In this document: piece by piece, positions 63,925-64,000 of the stretch
Numbering within the stretch: the stretch's first letter is position 1
Layout of the letters: each line of letters begins with the position of its first letter
From: Sulfurirhabdus autotrophica
GTDB lineage: Bacteria; Pseudomonadota; Gammaproteobacteria; Burkholderiales; SMCO01
DNA: 64,000 nt
Assembly (NCBI RefSeq): GCF_004346685.1
Contig: NZ_SMCO01000015.1
Coordinates: forward strand, 20,794 to 84,793
Reading direction: 5' to 3'
The notes under the pieces: generated by a model
The model's database searches: none
The model's input: only the letters and a program-made list of their open reading frames with translations
What the model was told of the DNA's origin: nothing
Translations under genes and position numbers: made by a program

Positions 63925-64000
63925 AGTTTGAACTTTTTGATTCGCCGTTGTCTTAAACGCATGGATAAAGAAGACGCAAGAAATCAAACACTGGAGCAGT
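63907..64000 (+). mobile_element. Probable 5' end of an IS630-family insertion sequence (continues beyond window)
   Basis: From about 63907 the sequence is unrelated to exosortase. An open frame, ATG 63961 to the window end, encodes MDKEDARNQTLEQ, which resembles the start of IS630-family transposases. IS630 elements insert at TA, and TATTATAG lies at the junction. Neither the terminal repeats nor the far end can be checked here. Confidence 0.5.

Overview
The window is AT-rich, gene-dense Gram-negative chromosomal DNA. Almost all genes are on the + strand; the main exception is a protease gene at the left edge. It carries a complete general secretion operon, an exosortase/PEP-CTERM surface-protein system with its exopolysaccharide export genes, a JDVT-CTERM type protein, and rhamnose, ManNAcA and sulfation pathways. 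This set is typical of environmental betaproteobacteria (a Nitrosomonadales-like methylotroph or iron/sulfur oxidiser is my guess). A Methylococcales-type gammaproteobacterium cannot be excluded from sequence alone.

Layout. 1-1579 (- strand): secreted subtilisin-like protease, cut by the window edge. 2442-6577: an unrecognised secreted protein, a FadL-type outer-membrane protein and a large JDVT-CTERM surface protein. 7896-10692: three secreted proteins with VPLPA/VPVPA C-terminal sorting signals. 10972-18771: five modification enzymes. Three of them share an N-terminal TPR scaffold joined to different catalytic domains (sulfotransferase; methyltransferase plus CxxCC cluster; O-GlcNAc-transferase type glycosyltransferase), and two are stand-alone methyltransferases. 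19329-21074: two more PEP-CTERM-like proteins. 21329-33069: gspC to gspN, with a small CPBP-family (glutamic-type) intramembrane protease gene between gspF and gspG. 33206-39204: exopolysaccharide export protein, outer-membrane barrel, chain-length protein, tyrosine autokinase and AAA ATPase of the kind found at exosortase loci. 39395-63359: sugar-nucleotide synthesis (wecC, wecB, galE, rfbBACD), PAPS synthesis, glycosyltransferases, flippase, polymerase, sulfotransferase, acetyltransferase and a secreted glycoside hydrolase. 63409-63924: an exosortase that loses homology and stops before its catalytic half. The following bases look like the start of an IS630-type element that runs off the window.

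How it fits together. The sugar genes supply UDP-ManNAcA, dTDP-rhamnose, UDP-galactose and PAPS for an exported, probably sulfated polysaccharide. The Wza/Wzc-like genes, flippase and polymerase would build and export it. Proteins with PEP/VPLPA C-termini would be released into this matrix by exosortase. The JDVT-CTERM protein would instead be processed by the CPBP protease whose gene lies inside the T2SS operon.

Most notable observations: (1) six copies of a 17-bp element TGTCG-N6-TTTACA, always as a pair upstream of a sigma-54 -24/-12 promoter, in front of three separate secreted-protein genes; (2) a pair of close paralogues with the same ectodomain but different sorting tails (JDVT versus VPVPA); (3) the JDVT-type protease gene inside the gsp operon; (4) the TPR-scaffolded modification island between PEP-CTERM genes; (5) the interrupted exosortase.
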